Positions 19,423 to 28,566 are shown, numbered from the stretch's first letter. The stretch is DNA of 64,000 bases from Gammaproteobacteria bacterium (GCA_026707045.1 JAPOXO010000101.1:24121-88120), one strand, 5' to 3'. Numbers and translations: made by a program. The notes: generated by a model not told the origin, from the letters alone.

Positions 19423-19848
19423 ATGCCTGAAAACAAGACAAAACCGAACGACGCGAGCGTCGAAAAGTTTCTAAGTCAGGTCGACGACGTAAAGAAGAGA
19501 GAAGACACACAAACCATAGTGGACATGATGGGTGAAATTACAGGGTATTCCGCCACAATGTGGGGACCGAGCATCATCGGGTTTGGGAAATATAGCTACA
19601 AGTACAAAAGCGGACATTCTGGAGAATGGGCGATAACGGGCGTATCGCCACGCGCTCGGAACATTTCCGTATACATCATGCCTGGATTTGGAAACTACGA
19701 AGACCTGATGAGTCGACTCGGCAAACACAAGACCGGTAAGTCGTGTCTGTATATCAATCGTTTGTCTGACGTGAATACCGACGTTCTCCGCGAGCTCATT
19801 TCAAAGTCTGTGGACTACATGAAGGAAAAGTACGAAATTGTCAGCTAG
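19423..19848 (+). CDS. DUF1801 (YdhG-like) protein
   Basis: A 141-residue protein. The N-terminal E-K-F-L-S-Q-V-D-D, the central M-W-G-P-S-I-I-G-F-G, and the C-terminal C-L-Y-I-N-R-L-S-D-V-N are typical of DUF1801. The family has a small alpha/beta fold of unknown biochemical function. AAGGA lies upstream of ATG and the gap to the DoxX-like gene is nine bases, so it is co-transcribed. Confidence 0.85.
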   Translation: MPENKTKPNDASVEKFLSQVDDVKKREDTQTIVDMMGEITGYSATMWGPSIIGFGKYSYKYKSGHSGEWAITGVSPRARNISVYIMPGFGNYEDLMSRLGKHKTGKSCLYINRLSDVNTDVLRELISKSVDYMKEKYEIVS

Positions 19849-19857
19849 TTCTTGATG

Positions 19858-19870
19858 GGAAAGCATTTCC
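19858..19870 (+). terminator. weak hairpin with T-rich tail
   Basis: GGAAA-GCA-TTTCC followed by TTTATTT sits between the converging DUF1801 and ychF genes. The stem is short (5 bp), so it is a weak candidate. Confidence 0.25.
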
Positions 19871-19880
19871 TTTATTTGCT

Positions 19881-20972
19881 TCAGACGTTGAATCGGAAAT
19901 AGACAATATCTCCATCCTGGATTTCGTAGTCCCTACCTTCTAAACGCCACTTTCCAGCACTTTTTACACCGTGCTCACCGTCATGTGCCACATAGTCTTC
20001 ATATGCAATCACTTCTGCACGAATGAACCCTCGTTCCATATCAGTGTGAATCCGACCGGCCGCTCGAACAGCGAAAGTTCCCTTGGGAACAGTCCAGGCA
20101 CGAACTTCATCCTCATTGGTGGTAAAGAAATGATGCAAACCTAGGAGTTTGTACCCTGCTTCAACAATTCTGACCAAACCCGATCCTCTTAGGCCCATTT
20201 CTTCCAAAAACTCGGCTTGTTCGTGTTCCTCGAGACCTTGCAACTCGGCTTCGATTGCGCCACAAAATGCTATGCATTGTGCTCCTTCATTTTTGGCCAA
20301 CTCTTGCAACAAATCCAAGTGTTTACTTCCAGAAAACCCGTCTTCGCCGATATTGGCTACGTACATGACCGGCTTGGACGTGAGAAACTGCCAAGATTGC
20401 AAGAGTTCAACATTCACGTTTAAGAGGTTCATGGCTCGAACCGGAATTCCATCGTCCATCTGAAGCACAATTGAGTCCAGCGTTGCCAATTCGTGCCGGG
20501 CTGACTTATCCCCGGAATTTGCAAGACGCCGTAGCTTCTCTTGAATTCTATTGGCTCGCTCAAGATCCGCGAGGAGCATCTCGGTGTTTACAACTTCAAC
20601 ATCTCGAACAGGAGACACGGAGCCATCGACATGGACGACGTTTTCGTCGTCGTAGCATCGAACAACATGGGCGACGGCATCGACTTCTCGAATGTGAGCA
20701 AGAAACTTATTGCCAAGACCCTCACCTTTGGAAGCACCATGAATGAGTCCCGCGATGTCCACAAATCTCATAGTTGTCGGAACGATTCTCGGTACGGAAG
20801 CGATTTCCGCAATGCAACTCAAGCGCTTGTCGGGAACGGCGACAGTTCCCACATTGGGTTCTACGGTGCAGAACGGAAAGTTAAGCGCACTAACCTGTGC
20901 ATCGGTCAGAGCGTTGAACAAAGTGGATTTTCCAACGTTTGGCAATCCCACGATGCCACATGAAAATCCCAT
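19881..20972 (-). CDS. ychF: Redox-regulated ribosome-binding ATPase YchF
   Basis: 363 residues, the usual YchF length. The P-loop is G-L-P-N-V-G-K-S near residues 8-15, followed by the switch region F-V-D-I-A-G-L-I-H-G-A-S-K-G-E-G-L-G-N-K. The nucleotide-specificity element is N-I-G-E-D in place of the canonical NKxD, which explains ATP rather than GTP preference in this family. The C-terminal TGS-like domain ends G-D-I-V-Y-F-R-F-N-V. It is the last gene of the rplY-pth-ychF group. Confidence 0.97.
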   Translation of the reverse strand: MGFSCGIVGLPNVGKSTLFNALTDAQVSALNFPFCTVEPNVGTVAVPDKRLSCIAEIASVPRIVPTTMRFVDIAGLIHGASKGEGLGNKFLAHIREVDAVAHVVRCYDDENVVHVDGSVSPVRDVEVVNTEMLLADLERANRIQEKLRRLANSGDKSARHELATLDSIVLQMDDGIPVRAMNLLNVNVELLQSWQFLTSKPVMYVANIGEDGFSGSKHLDLLQELAKNEGAQCIAFCGAIEAELQGLEEHEQAEFLEEMGLRGSGLVRIVEAGYKLLGLHHFFTTNEDEVRAWTVPKGTFAVRAAGRIHTDMERGFIRAEVIAYEDYVAHDGEHGVKSAGKWRLEGRDYEIQDGDIVYFRFNV

Positions 20973-21039
20973 CGCCTTAGGAACTTATTGAATTCGAATT
21001 GAGTTTAAGTTTTGCGAGCCAATTCGCTAAGGTTGCACA

Positions 21040-21678
21040 TCACTCATTGTGAGAATGCAGTAACAACATTGCCTTTTGCCAGTTTCCCGACACTACACTT
21101 TCGAGCAAATCGTCTCCCATTTTGCTTGCTGATTCTGCTTGAATTCGCTCTCCGCTAGGCATTTTGCATCCAGTCAGGTAGGTGTGCATCTGATCCGGAC
21201 TACCAGGATGACCCACACCAATGCGTAGCCTTGCAAAATCTCGGTTACCACCAAGGGCATTAATCAAACTCTTGACTCCGTTATGGCCGTTGTGGCCACC
21301 CCCTACCTTGAGCTTGCAAGTTCCGGCGGGAAACGCAACTTCATCGTAAGCAACCAAGATCCGATTCACTGGAATCCTAAAGTATCGAGCCAAGGGTCCC
21401 ACGGATTGTCCTGAGAGATTCATGAAGGTGGCTGGCACCAGAATTCTCACTTCTCGATCGAGAATTTCTCCCCGTCCTACAAGTCCCTTAAACCGGGACT
21501 CATTGCGTAGAGAAATTGCGAACTGATCCGCTAGGTCCCTAACCCATCGTTCCCCGACGTTATGACGTGTATCAGCATATTTGGAACCGGGGTTTCCAAG
21601 ACCAACGATAAGTTGTAACGAAGACGTTTCCTCGTCGATTGAACCGCCTCGTCGGGCATCATCGCCGGGGGAACGCAA
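21040..21678 (-). CDS. pth: Peptidyl-tRNA hydrolase (unusual start)
   Basis: Catalytic features are L-I-V-G-L-G-N-P-G, then Y-A-D-T-R-H-N-V-G with the catalytic His, F-M-N-L-S-G-Q and V-A-Y-D-E-V, and G-G-G-H-N-G-H-N-G. The enzyme recycles peptidyl-tRNA released from ribosomes. The oddity is the N-terminus: the normal family start (about three residues before L-I-V-G) has no ATG, GTG or TTG. The nearest start codon is a TTG 22 codons earlier, with GAGGGG 12 bases upstream, giving an N-terminal extension of about 20 polar residues. An ACG four codons before L-I-V is the only near-cognate alternative. The gap to the rplY stop is 46 bases. Confidence 0.93.
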   Translation of the reverse strand: MRSPGDDARRGGSIDEETSSLQLIVGLGNPGSKYADTRHNVGERWVRDLADQFAISLRNESRFKGLVGRGEILDREVRILVPATFMNLSGQSVGPLARYFRIPVNRILVAYDEVAFPAGTCKLKVGGGHNGHNGVKSLINALGGNRDFARLRIGVGHPGSPDQMHTYLTGCKMPSGERIQAESASKMGDDLLESVVSGNWQKAMLLLHSHNE

Positions 21679-21724
21679 CCAGCGATTGAGCCCCTCGACA
21701 ATATCACGAAATTTCGCCAGAGAA

Positions 21725-22411
21725 CTACTCCGAGTCTTCTTCTGGTTCCTCCGCAGCTTCTCCCTCTTCTTCCGAATCGACGAGTTCTTCTTCCCCTTCT
21801 TCCTCTAGTTCTTCATCCAAGGACATTCCGCGCGGCATGTGAACGTTTACTATCTGATCGTCGCGCCCATCGCCGTGGGTTAACACCACAAACGACACTC
21901 CTGGTGGTAGCTCGATATCTGAAAGATGAACCGCATCCCCAATATCCAAGTCTTCAAGGTCGATTTCAATGAACTCGGGAAGATCTCGCGGAAGGCAACT
22001 AACTTGAACCTCAGTCAAGTTCTTGGACACCATACCACCATTCAGCTTGACTCCAACACAAGCCTCTTCATTGAGAAAGTGGAATGGAATCGACACTTGA
22101 AGCTCACGGTCTTCTTGAACTCTTAAAAAGTCGACATGCACCACTCTTTCATTTGAGGGATGGCGTTGGAGCTCACGTAGCACAACTTGCACCGGCTTGT
22201 CACCCAACGAAAGACTGAGAACCTGAGAAAAGAAGGCTTCATCTTCAACCGCTTTTGCAATATGTCGATAGTCGATCAGGAAATGAATCGGATCCTCCCC
22301 GCCTCCGTAGAGCACACCAGGCACCTGGTCGCGCTGGCGGCGAATTCGACGAGCCGTCGAGGTGCCAACTTCGTCGCGTTGGCTAGCATCAATGGTCATA
22401 AGATCTGGCAT
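21725..22411 (-). CDS. rplY: 50S ribosomal protein bL25 (CTC/TL5 long form)
   Basis: 228 residues. The N-terminal 5S-rRNA-binding domain (R-R-I-R-R-Q-R-D-Q-V-P-G-V-L-Y-G-G near residues 22-38) is followed by the beta-rich CTC domain and a very acidic tail of about 30 residues, mostly Glu. This is the long stress-protein CTC form rather than the 94-residue E. coli L25. GAGG lies 11 bases upstream of the ATG. It begins 42 bases downstream of tRNA-Gln on the same strand. Confidence 0.95.
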   Translation of the reverse strand: MPDLMTIDASQRDEVGTSTARRIRRQRDQVPGVLYGGGEDPIHFLIDYRHIAKAVEDEAFFSQVLSLSLGDKPVQVVLRELQRHPSNERVVHVDFLRVQEDRELQVSIPFHFLNEEACVGVKLNGGMVSKNLTEVQVSCLPRDLPEFIEIDLEDLDIGDAVHLSDIELPPGVSFVVLTHGDGRDDQIVNVHMPRGMSLDEELEEEGEEELVDSEEEGEAAEEPEEDSE

Positions 22412-22452
22412 TTAGATAAACCTCGAACAAGAACGGTGTTCAGTGAGTCAAA

Positions 22453-22527
22453 TGGCTGGGGTGGCAGGATTCGAACCTGCGAGTGACGGGTTCAAAGCCC
22501 GCTGCCTTACCGCTTGGCTACACCCCA
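22453..22527 (-). tRNA. tRNA-Gln (TTG)
   Basis: A 75-base tRNA with encoded CCA. The acceptor stem TGGGGTG pairs with CACCCCA. The anticodon loop CTTTGAA gives anticodon TTG, and the T loop is GGTTCGAATCC. A Gln tRNA in the lolB-rplY interval is also found in pseudomonads, so the location is a conserved landmark. Confidence 0.97.
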
Positions 22528-22752
22528 ATTCGGCACGAAATTTTAAGCCAACCTATTTCTAAGTCAAACTGACCAACCCGCGATACAGTCCAAAGTACTG
22601 GAGACCGAACGCAGTAGACAATAGCAAACGATATAGGTTCCGCCTCGTGACGCATTGGTTTTATGTTGATGTTGTGCCCGACTTTCGTTTTGGCTTGCCA
22701 ACTCTGATTTTCACCGTTGGGCGCACTCTTAGGTCAAACCATTCTGTCCAAT

Positions 22753-23376
22753 TTAACTGTCGAAGATCATTCGCATTTTTGATTCGCCGTGTAGTAGCTG
22801 AATCTCGCTTACTTGATTCAACTCTTTAGCCAAATTCGAATCGTAGACTGCTTTTATGGTCCATTCACCGTGTTCAAATTCAATCAATCTGTTCTGTCCA
22901 TCATATATGTGATTTTGACCAGTACTAACTAACCTGCAATCCATAGTTAGGCAGTCGGGCAACTCTAGTATTGGTATTGAGATTCCGAACTCTTTAGCCA
23001 ACCACGATTGGAGATCGACATCTTCCAAGATCTCACCCCTCGATGTTTCAATGTCTGCAGATTCGCTGTTGCCCTTGATAAGTACACGTCCAAGGCCAAG
23101 TCTGTCCCTCAGCCGAAGTTCATACTCCGACCCCGTTGACCTCCATGTGAAAACGGCACTAAAGGACTCTTCTGGTGATTTGTATATGATTCTTCCCTTG
23201 AGAACCTGCACATTTTCCGAATTCGAATCTGTTATTTCTGTCGGAGGTCTCAAAGACAGGCACGACATCAGTAAGGTGCAGGCGACTACGATAATCGCCG
23301 TTCGGGCGTAAATGCTACACCTGTAATTCCAGTATCGGCGCGTATGACAAATGTGCTCTGGTATCATTTCGTTCAA
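22753..23376 (-). CDS. lolB: Outer-membrane lipoprotein insertion factor LolB
   Basis: 207 residues with a signal anchor and lipobox L-M-S-C near residue 39. The mature part follows the LolB pattern: a gamma-strand region V-L-K-G-R-I-I-Y, F-T-W-R...Y-E-L-R-L...G-L-G-R-V-L-I-K-G, and a C-terminal W-T-I-K-A-V-Y. LolB receives lipoproteins from LolA at the outer membrane. The n-region before the hydrophobic core is long (about 25 residues), so the second in-frame Met at residue 4 or a later start is possible. It is divergent from hemA with only 26 bases between starts, the normal gammaproteobacterial arrangement. Confidence 0.88.
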   Translation of the reverse strand: MNEMIPEHICHTRRYWNYRCSIYARTAIIVVACTLLMSCLSLRPPTEITDSNSENVQVLKGRIIYKSPEESFSAVFTWRSTGSEYELRLRDRLGLGRVLIKGNSESADIETSRGEILEDVDLQSWLAKEFGISIPILELPDCLTMDCRLVSTGQNHIYDGQNRLIEFEHGEWTIKAVYDSNLAKELNQVSEIQLLHGESKMRMIFDS

Positions 23377-23402
23377 TTGCGATATGTAATCGAAATTACT
23401 TC

Positions 23403-24668
23403 ATGCCGATCATTGCCTTCGGCCTCAATCACCGCTCCGCGGGGATTGACCTGAGGGGGCGGGCATCGATACTTCCCAACGACCTCCACGACGCCCTCAA
23501 AGCTCTGAGAAACTCTGCATCCTTCATTCGTGAAGCGATCATACTATCTACGTGCAACCGCACGGAGATTCATGCTCAAGTCCGAAATATATCAGAGCCG
23601 GAAGCACGGCAACACCTGCTCTGCTGGCTCGCTGATTTCCGAGACTTGACGCTGAGCGAGCTTGAATCGGCAACCTATTGTCATTGGGAGCTAGGTGCGG
23701 TCAAGCACATTCTGAGTGTCGCTTCAGGTCTGGATTCTCAAGTTATTGGGGAACCTCAAATATTCGGACAATTCAAATCTGCTTTTGACTCCGCAGTTCA
23801 AGCAAATTCCGTTGAAACGGACCTAACCGATTTGGTGATGGCTGGAATCAAGACCGGCAAAAGAGTACGTACAGACACCGAAATTGGCCGAAACTCGATT
23901 TCGATTGCTCAAGCGGCAGTGATCATGGCTCGTCAGATATTCTCTAACTTGAACCAGACAAATGTCTTACTTCTCGGTGCTGGGGAGACCATCTGTTTAG
24001 TCAGCAAACACATGAAGACGGCAAACGTACGCACGATTGCGGTCGCTAATCGAACAGTGGCTCATGCAACTCGAATTGCTGAACTTATAGACGGGGAAGC
24101 CATGGCCCTATCTGAATTCGGATCGCGGCTGCACGAATACGACATAGTGATAAGTTCAACCAACAGTCCATCGTCCGTGCTGAGCAAGGACGTTGTGGCT
24201 CATGCGTGTAGCCAAAGACGCTACAGACCCATGTTCATCGTGGATCTTGCGGTACCTCGAGATGTTGAAGCAACTGTTAGCGAACTGAGCAACGTATACC
24301 TCTACACTATCGATAATCTGACTTCGGTGATCGAAGAGAACATGAGACTCAGACTGGACAGCCTAGCTCAAGCCAACTCAATAGTGGATGAAGGCGTGCG
24401 AAGGTATGAGGAACAGCACAAAGTTCGACAAGTCTCAGGACTAGTCAAAAATTTCCGCAATTCAGTAGCGAGCATGCGCAAGCACGAAATTGAAAAGGCC
24501 CATGCCCGACTTCAAGCGGGAGATGACCCACATGTAGTGGTCGACCGTCTCGGCGAAGCGTTGGCTCACAAGTTCGCTCACAATCCCACGGTCGCATTGA
24601 GAAACGCAAGCAAATCGGATGATCGAAGGCTACTTGAACTGCTGTCCGAAGTATTCGAGATTGAGTAA
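23403..24668 (+). CDS. hemA: Glutamyl-tRNA reductase
   Basis: 421 residues. Catalytic Cys51 lies in I-L-S-T-C-N-R-T-E-I, the NADPH-binding region is L-L-G-A-G-E-T, and a C-terminal dimerisation helix is present. First committed step of C5-pathway tetrapyrrole synthesis. The stop overlaps prfA by one base (TAATG). Confidence 0.97.
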   Translation: MPIIAFGLNHRSAGIDLRGRASILPNDLHDALKALRNSASFIREAIILSTCNRTEIHAQVRNISEPEARQHLLCWLADFRDLTLSELESATYCHWELGAVKHILSVASGLDSQVIGEPQIFGQFKSAFDSAVQANSVETDLTDLVMAGIKTGKRVRTDTEIGRNSISIAQAAVIMARQIFSNLNQTNVLLLGAGETICLVSKHMKTANVRTIAVANRTVAHATRIAELIDGEAMALSEFGSRLHEYDIVISSTNSPSSVLSKDVVAHACSQRRYRPMFIVDLAVPRDVEATVSELSNVYLYTIDNLTSVIEENMRLRLDSLAQANSIVDEGVRRYEEQHKVRQVSGLVKNFRNSVASMRKHEIEKAHARLQAGDDPHVVVDRLGEALAHKFAHNPTVALRNASKSDDRRLLELLSEVFEIE

Positions 24669-25765
24669 TGTCACTTTCCCGACGAATAGTTCAGAGGCTT
24701 GAGGAAATTTCTCATCGCCATGCAGAGATTGAGTCGCTTTTGGGAGATCCCGAGGTGGTATCAAACCAAGAGAATTTTTCGAGTCTCTCTAGGGAATACT
24801 CCGAATTGCAACCTGTCGTGACCGCTTATGAACGAATCCGAACAATCGAGGAGGAAATTGAAGAAGCTACGGAGTTACTTCAAGGGGAAGACGAAGACTT
24901 GCGGATACTTGCACGCGAGACGATTGACGAACTGCGACCGACTCTGGACTGCGCATTCCAAGGAATTGAGGAATTGCTGGTTCCTTCTGATCCGGATGAC
25001 AAAGCCAACGTCTTCTTGGAAATTCGAGCTGGTACCGGCGGTGAGGAAGCAGCACTCTTTGTTGCCGACTTGGCAAAGATGTATGAACGATACGCTTTGC
25101 TCAAGGGCTGGAAAGCAACGATAGTCGCGAAAAGGACAGCTAGTCAAGGAGGACTGAAGGAAGCTGTGTTCCGCATCTCTGGTCGAGATGTTTTTGCGAG
25201 GTTAAAGTTTGAGTCTGGAACACACCGCGTGCAGCGGATTCCACAAACCGAGTCCCAGGGGCGTATCCACACCTCTGCCTGCACAGTTGCGATTTTGCCG
25301 GAAATTGAGGAACTCACAGAGGTAGACCTTAATGACACAGACTTGCGCATTGACACTTTCCGTGCGTCTGGGGCGGGAGGGCAGCACGTCAATAAAACAG
25401 ACTCGGCAGTGCGAATTACCCATTTGCCGTCGGGTACTGTAGCCGAGTGCCAAGAAGAGCGATCGCAGCATCAGAACAGAGAGCGAGCGATGGCTCTGCT
25501 CAAGTCGAAAATTCTTAGTGAACGTCGGAGTGCGCAAGAAAAAGAACGTACAGAAGATCGCAAGATGCAAGTAGGATCTGGCGACCGGTCAGAGAGAATT
25601 CGTACCTACAACTTTCCGCAGGGAAGACTTACTGATCATCGAGTCCAACTCACACTTTACAAGTTGGACGAGGTCATGGAAGGTGCTCTCGATCTTGTGA
25701 TTGAGCCATTGGCCAAAGAACGGCAAGCGGACTTGCTACGAGGATTGAAGGATGACGAAAACTGA
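24668..25765 (+). CDS. prfA: Peptide chain release factor 1
   Basis: 365 residues. The GGQ tripeptide lies in G-A-G-G-Q-H-V-N-K near residues 236-238, preceded by the RF1-type F-E-S-G-T-H-R-V-Q-R-I-P-Q-T-E. It releases nascent chains at UAA and UAG. Coupled to hemA upstream, and its methylating enzyme PrmC is the next gene. Confidence 0.97.
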   Translation: MSLSRRIVQRLEEISHRHAEIESLLGDPEVVSNQENFSSLSREYSELQPVVTAYERIRTIEEEIEEATELLQGEDEDLRILARETIDELRPTLDCAFQGIEELLVPSDPDDKANVFLEIRAGTGGEEAALFVADLAKMYERYALLKGWKATIVAKRTASQGGLKEAVFRISGRDVFARLKFESGTHRVQRIPQTESQGRIHTSACTVAILPEIEELTEVDLNDTDLRIDTFRASGAGGQHVNKTDSAVRITHLPSGTVAECQEERSQHQNRERAMALLKSKILSERRSAQEKERTEDRKMQVGSGDRSERIRTYNFPQGRLTDHRVQLTLYKLDEVMEGALDLVIEPLAKERQADLLRGLKDDEN

Positions 25766-25912
25766 GTTCTCAAGCGAGTAAAGTACCGACCTTTAGACGA
25801 ACAAATTCCTAGGTGCAGACAACCCATCGTGCAAAACGTCGTGAGTGTTCACGACAAGAATTGATTGAACGCTTCCATTTCGTGCTATCAAAATTCAATC
25901 TGAAATCGACCC

Positions 25913-26758
25913 GTGGCCGTTGATACATCTGAACAACTGATTAAGTATCCCAACGCCCTCGGAGATTGCTTTTCCTTGGCCCGAGAAAAAATCGGCAGAA
26001 GAGACGCGGAACGGCTGCTCGGGCATGTATTCGGCACATCAACCACACAGCTCTATTCGAGTCCGAAAATGCATGTGACTCACGACGAAGCTCAGGTCTT
26101 TTTTGATTTAGTTGAACGAAGAAGACATGGAGAGCCGATTGAGTACATGACGCAGAAGTGCTACTTTTGGACCCAGAAGCTTCGTGTTAGTCCCGCAGCT
26201 CTTATCCCAAGACCGGAGACCGAAGTTCTTGTCGAAGCTGCCCTCCAACTACTACGAGATGGAAACCGAGTATTGGATCTCGGCACTGGAACTGGAGCGA
26301 TTGCACTAGCGCTGAGATCTGAGCTGGAATTGCAGGTTGTGGCTTCTGATATTAGTGTGGAAGCTTTGGAACTGTGCGCAGAAAACGCCAATCAGCTGAA
26401 TCTAGCAGTCGAGACATTGAGGTCAGATTGGTATTCCGCTGTTGGTGGATCGTTTGATGTAATTATCTCGAATCCGCCTTATGTGGCCAATGACGATCCA
26501 GTCTTGACGCAGAGCAGCTTACGCTATGAACCTCTTAAAGCGCTGGCGAGCGAGAAAAACGGGCTCGGAGCATTGGAAACGGTGATTTTGGGTTCGAAAC
26601 CATACCTTGTTGACGGTGGGTGGTTGCTCGTCGAGCATGGTTACAACCAAAGAGAGGAAGTTCTAGGACTGTTCAATGAAGCAGGCTTTCGCAATATCGA
26701 TTGTCGGAGTGACTACAACGACAATCCGCGTGTGATATTCGGAGAGAAAAGTGAATGA
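25913..26758 (+). CDS. prmC: Release factor glutamine N5-methyltransferase
   Basis: 281 residues with a GTG start. SAM-binding V-L-D-L-G-T-G-T-G-A-I-A-L and the substrate Gln-binding N-P-P-Y (near 187-190). It methylates the Gln of the GGQ motif in RF1 and RF2. The 147-base gap from prfA is larger than usual, and the end overlaps the next gene by eight bases. Confidence 0.95.
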   Translation: MAVDTSEQLIKYPNALGDCFSLAREKIGRRDAERLLGHVFGTSTTQLYSSPKMHVTHDEAQVFFDLVERRRHGEPIEYMTQKCYFWTQKLRVSPAALIPRPETEVLVEAALQLLRDGNRVLDLGTGTGAIALALRSELELQVVASDISVEALELCAENANQLNLAVETLRSDWYSAVGGSFDVIISNPPYVANDDPVLTQSSLRYEPLKALASEKNGLGALETVILGSKPYLVDGGWLLVEHGYNQREEVLGLFNEAGFRNIDCRSDYNDNPRVIFGEKSE

Positions 26759-27512
26759 CAGCGACTTGCTTCGCTATAGCCGACAGATCATGTTGCCCGA
26801 GATTGAGATCGCGGGACAGGAGAAGATACTTGCTTCCCGTGTGGCAGTCATTGGCCTAGGGGGATTGGGCTCTCCGGTTGCTCTATACCTGGCAGCTGCG
26901 GGCGTGGGTCACCTGACACTGATTGACGATGATGTGGTAGATGCGACAAATCTTCAACGTCAGATTGCACATTCTGAAGGTAGTTTGAGTCAACGCAAGG
27001 TTGATTCCGCGTCGCGAACAATAGCCAAAATCAATTCTTCGACCCAAGTAACTCGGTGCCATGAACGGTTGTCCACTGAAGGTCTTTGCGATGTTGCTAG
27101 AAAAGTAGACGTACTAGTAGATGGAACTGACAACTTTGCTACAAGGTACCAGGTCAATGAGGCCTCAATCGCAACTGGTACGCCATTAGTATCCGGTGCT
27201 GCGATACGAATGGAAGGTCAGATTGCTGTTTTCGATCCGAGAGAAGTAACTTCACCATGCTATCGATGTCTATACCAGGATGGATCATCTGAATCTTTGA
27301 ACTGTGCTGAGAATGGTGTGGTCGCGCCCCTTGTCGGGATTGTAGGTTCCGTCCAAGCGATGGAAACTCTGAAACTGATCTGTGGATTTCGGGAATCGTC
27401 AGTTGGGTGGGTTCACTATGTGGATGCCAAGCGAATGGATTGGCGAAGACTCAGACTTCCCAAGAACTCTTCATGTCCTTCCTGCAACGCCCAAAATGAA
27501 TCGGAGCCGTAA
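26751..27512 (+). CDS. moeB: HesA/MoeB/ThiF-family adenylyltransferase
   Basis: 253 residues. The nucleotide-binding loop is G-L-G-G-L-G-S-P near residues 36-43. D-D-D-V-V-D-A-T-N-L-Q-R-Q, two CxxC zinc pairs (C-Y-R-C and C-P-S-C), and C-A-E-N-G-V-V-A-P-L are all MoeB/ThiF hallmarks. It adenylates the C-terminal Gly-Gly of a sulphur-carrier protein (MoaD or ThiS). Placement after hemA-prfA-prmC is classical for moeB. GTG start, overlapping prmC. Confidence 0.88.
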   Translation: MNDSDLLRYSRQIMLPEIEIAGQEKILASRVAVIGLGGLGSPVALYLAAAGVGHLTLIDDDVVDATNLQRQIAHSEGSLSQRKVDSASRTIAKINSSTQVTRCHERLSTEGLCDVARKVDVLVDGTDNFATRYQVNEASIATGTPLVSGAAIRMEGQIAVFDPREVTSPCYRCLYQDGSSESLNCAENGVVAPLVGIVGSVQAMETLKLICGFRESSVGWVHYVDAKRMDWRRLRLPKNSSCPSCNAQNESEP

Positions 27513-27617
27513 GGCGACATCCCGTATTGTTCATTGAAGTGTCAGATGAGTCGAAACTCCAGAGGAAATGAGTACATCCTCTATTCGTGATATTTACTAG
27601 CGGATGCTTGAACGACT

Positions 27618-28421
27618 CTAGTGGATTGCTATATTTCGAGAGGTAGATCTCTTGCCCTTCCAGCCAATGGCATAGCCACAGGGAATAGTCTGGAAGAATT
27701 CGTCAGTCTCGTATTCCTGCAGTGTGCGCATCACTTGAATGTCAAAATCCTCCAAATCGTCGCCAAGCGCTGACAGAGAAAATCGAGATGTCGAGTGAAG
27801 ATTGCCCAGAATGCTCTCTCGTGTCCACTTGTGCGAGACGCTGAATGTTCTGTTCACCACACCGTGGAACCCAGCCTCAACAAGCCGAGCGATGTCGTAG
27901 TCCTCGCCACGCCATCTCTTTGGCTTACCCTGTGATCTAGAGACTGTCCATTTCTCCAATGCACGGCGTAATGACTCTTGCCAAGGATCACCCCCGTGCA
28001 AGACCCCAAAACATCCTACGATAGCGACGCACGCACTGTTCCTGAGCCAGCGACGAATACGGCTAAGAACCAAATCTTGCTCCAATCTATGGATGGCCTC
28101 TCCAACTGTTACCAAATCGATGGAACCCGGATCGACTACAACCTCCTCAGCTTTGGCCTTGATCCATTCGACGTTTTCCACTCCTAGTCTTCGTGCTTGA
28201 GCTGCCCCTTCGTCCAACATCTCCGATTCATTGTCTATAGCGACGACTTTGCGAACACAGGGTGCTAGTCGCAGTGCTATTCGTCCAGGACCTGTAGCCA
28301 AGTCCAATACCACTGAGCTACTTTGCAAGCTCGCATCTCGTTCGAGCTGACCTATAAGACTCATGGGATATGGCACGCGAAAACGGCTGTAAAACTGAGC
28401 CGTAGATTTGAACGGTGTCAA
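27618..28421 (-). CDS. SAM-dependent class I methyltransferase
   Basis: 267 residues. Motif I V-L-D-L-A-T-G-P-G-R-I-A, then V-V-A-I-D-N-E-S-E-M as the acidic strand 2 end, and motif post-I A-K-A-E-E-V near residue 88. It resembles the broad UbiE/trans-aconitate-type methyltransferase group, and the substrate is not evident. The start is a TTG with AGG eleven bases upstream; no ATG or GTG exists before the core domain in this frame. Divergent from the peroxiredoxin gene with a 181-base shared upstream region. Confidence 0.85.
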   Translation of the reverse strand: MTPFKSTAQFYSRFRVPYPMSLIGQLERDASLQSSSVVLDLATGPGRIALRLAPCVRKVVAIDNESEMLDEGAAQARRLGVENVEWIKAKAEEVVVDPGSIDLVTVGEAIHRLEQDLVLSRIRRWLRNSACVAIVGCFGVLHGGDPWQESLRRALEKWTVSRSQGKPKRWRGEDYDIARLVEAGFHGVVNRTFSVSHKWTRESILGNLHSTSRFSLSALGDDLEDFDIQVMRTLQEYETDEFFQTIPCGYAIGWKGKRSTSRNIAIH

Positions 28422-28520
28422 TGCCTGAGTACCTATCTGAATGGCATTTGTATGAATCTGAATTATCCATGAAATATGAGGAACATCTGGCTCTGGCCGT
28501 TCAGTCAGAGAATAGCTGGC

Positions 28521-28543
28521 CTTCTCTAGCTGGGCTAGAGAAG
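28521..28543. promoter_or_regulatory. 23-bp perfect palindrome in the methyltransferase/peroxiredoxin intergenic region
   Basis: CTTCTCTAGC and its exact reverse complement GCTAGAGAAG are separated by TGG. It lies just upstream of a consensus -10 box for the peroxiredoxin gene, overlapping where a -35 would fall, and between two divergent genes. Operator for a dimeric regulator is the likely reading; an RNA hairpin is the alternative. Confidence 0.55.
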
Positions 28544-28560
28544 ATCAGCCTCTAAATTTC

Positions 28561-28566
28561 TATAAT
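28561..28566 (+). promoter_or_regulatory. consensus -10 box (TATAAT)
   Basis: Perfect TATAAT 36 bases before the peroxiredoxin ATG. The -35 region at 17-base spacing falls on the right half of the palindrome and is not a good TTGACA match, consistent with regulated activation or repression. Confidence 0.5.
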
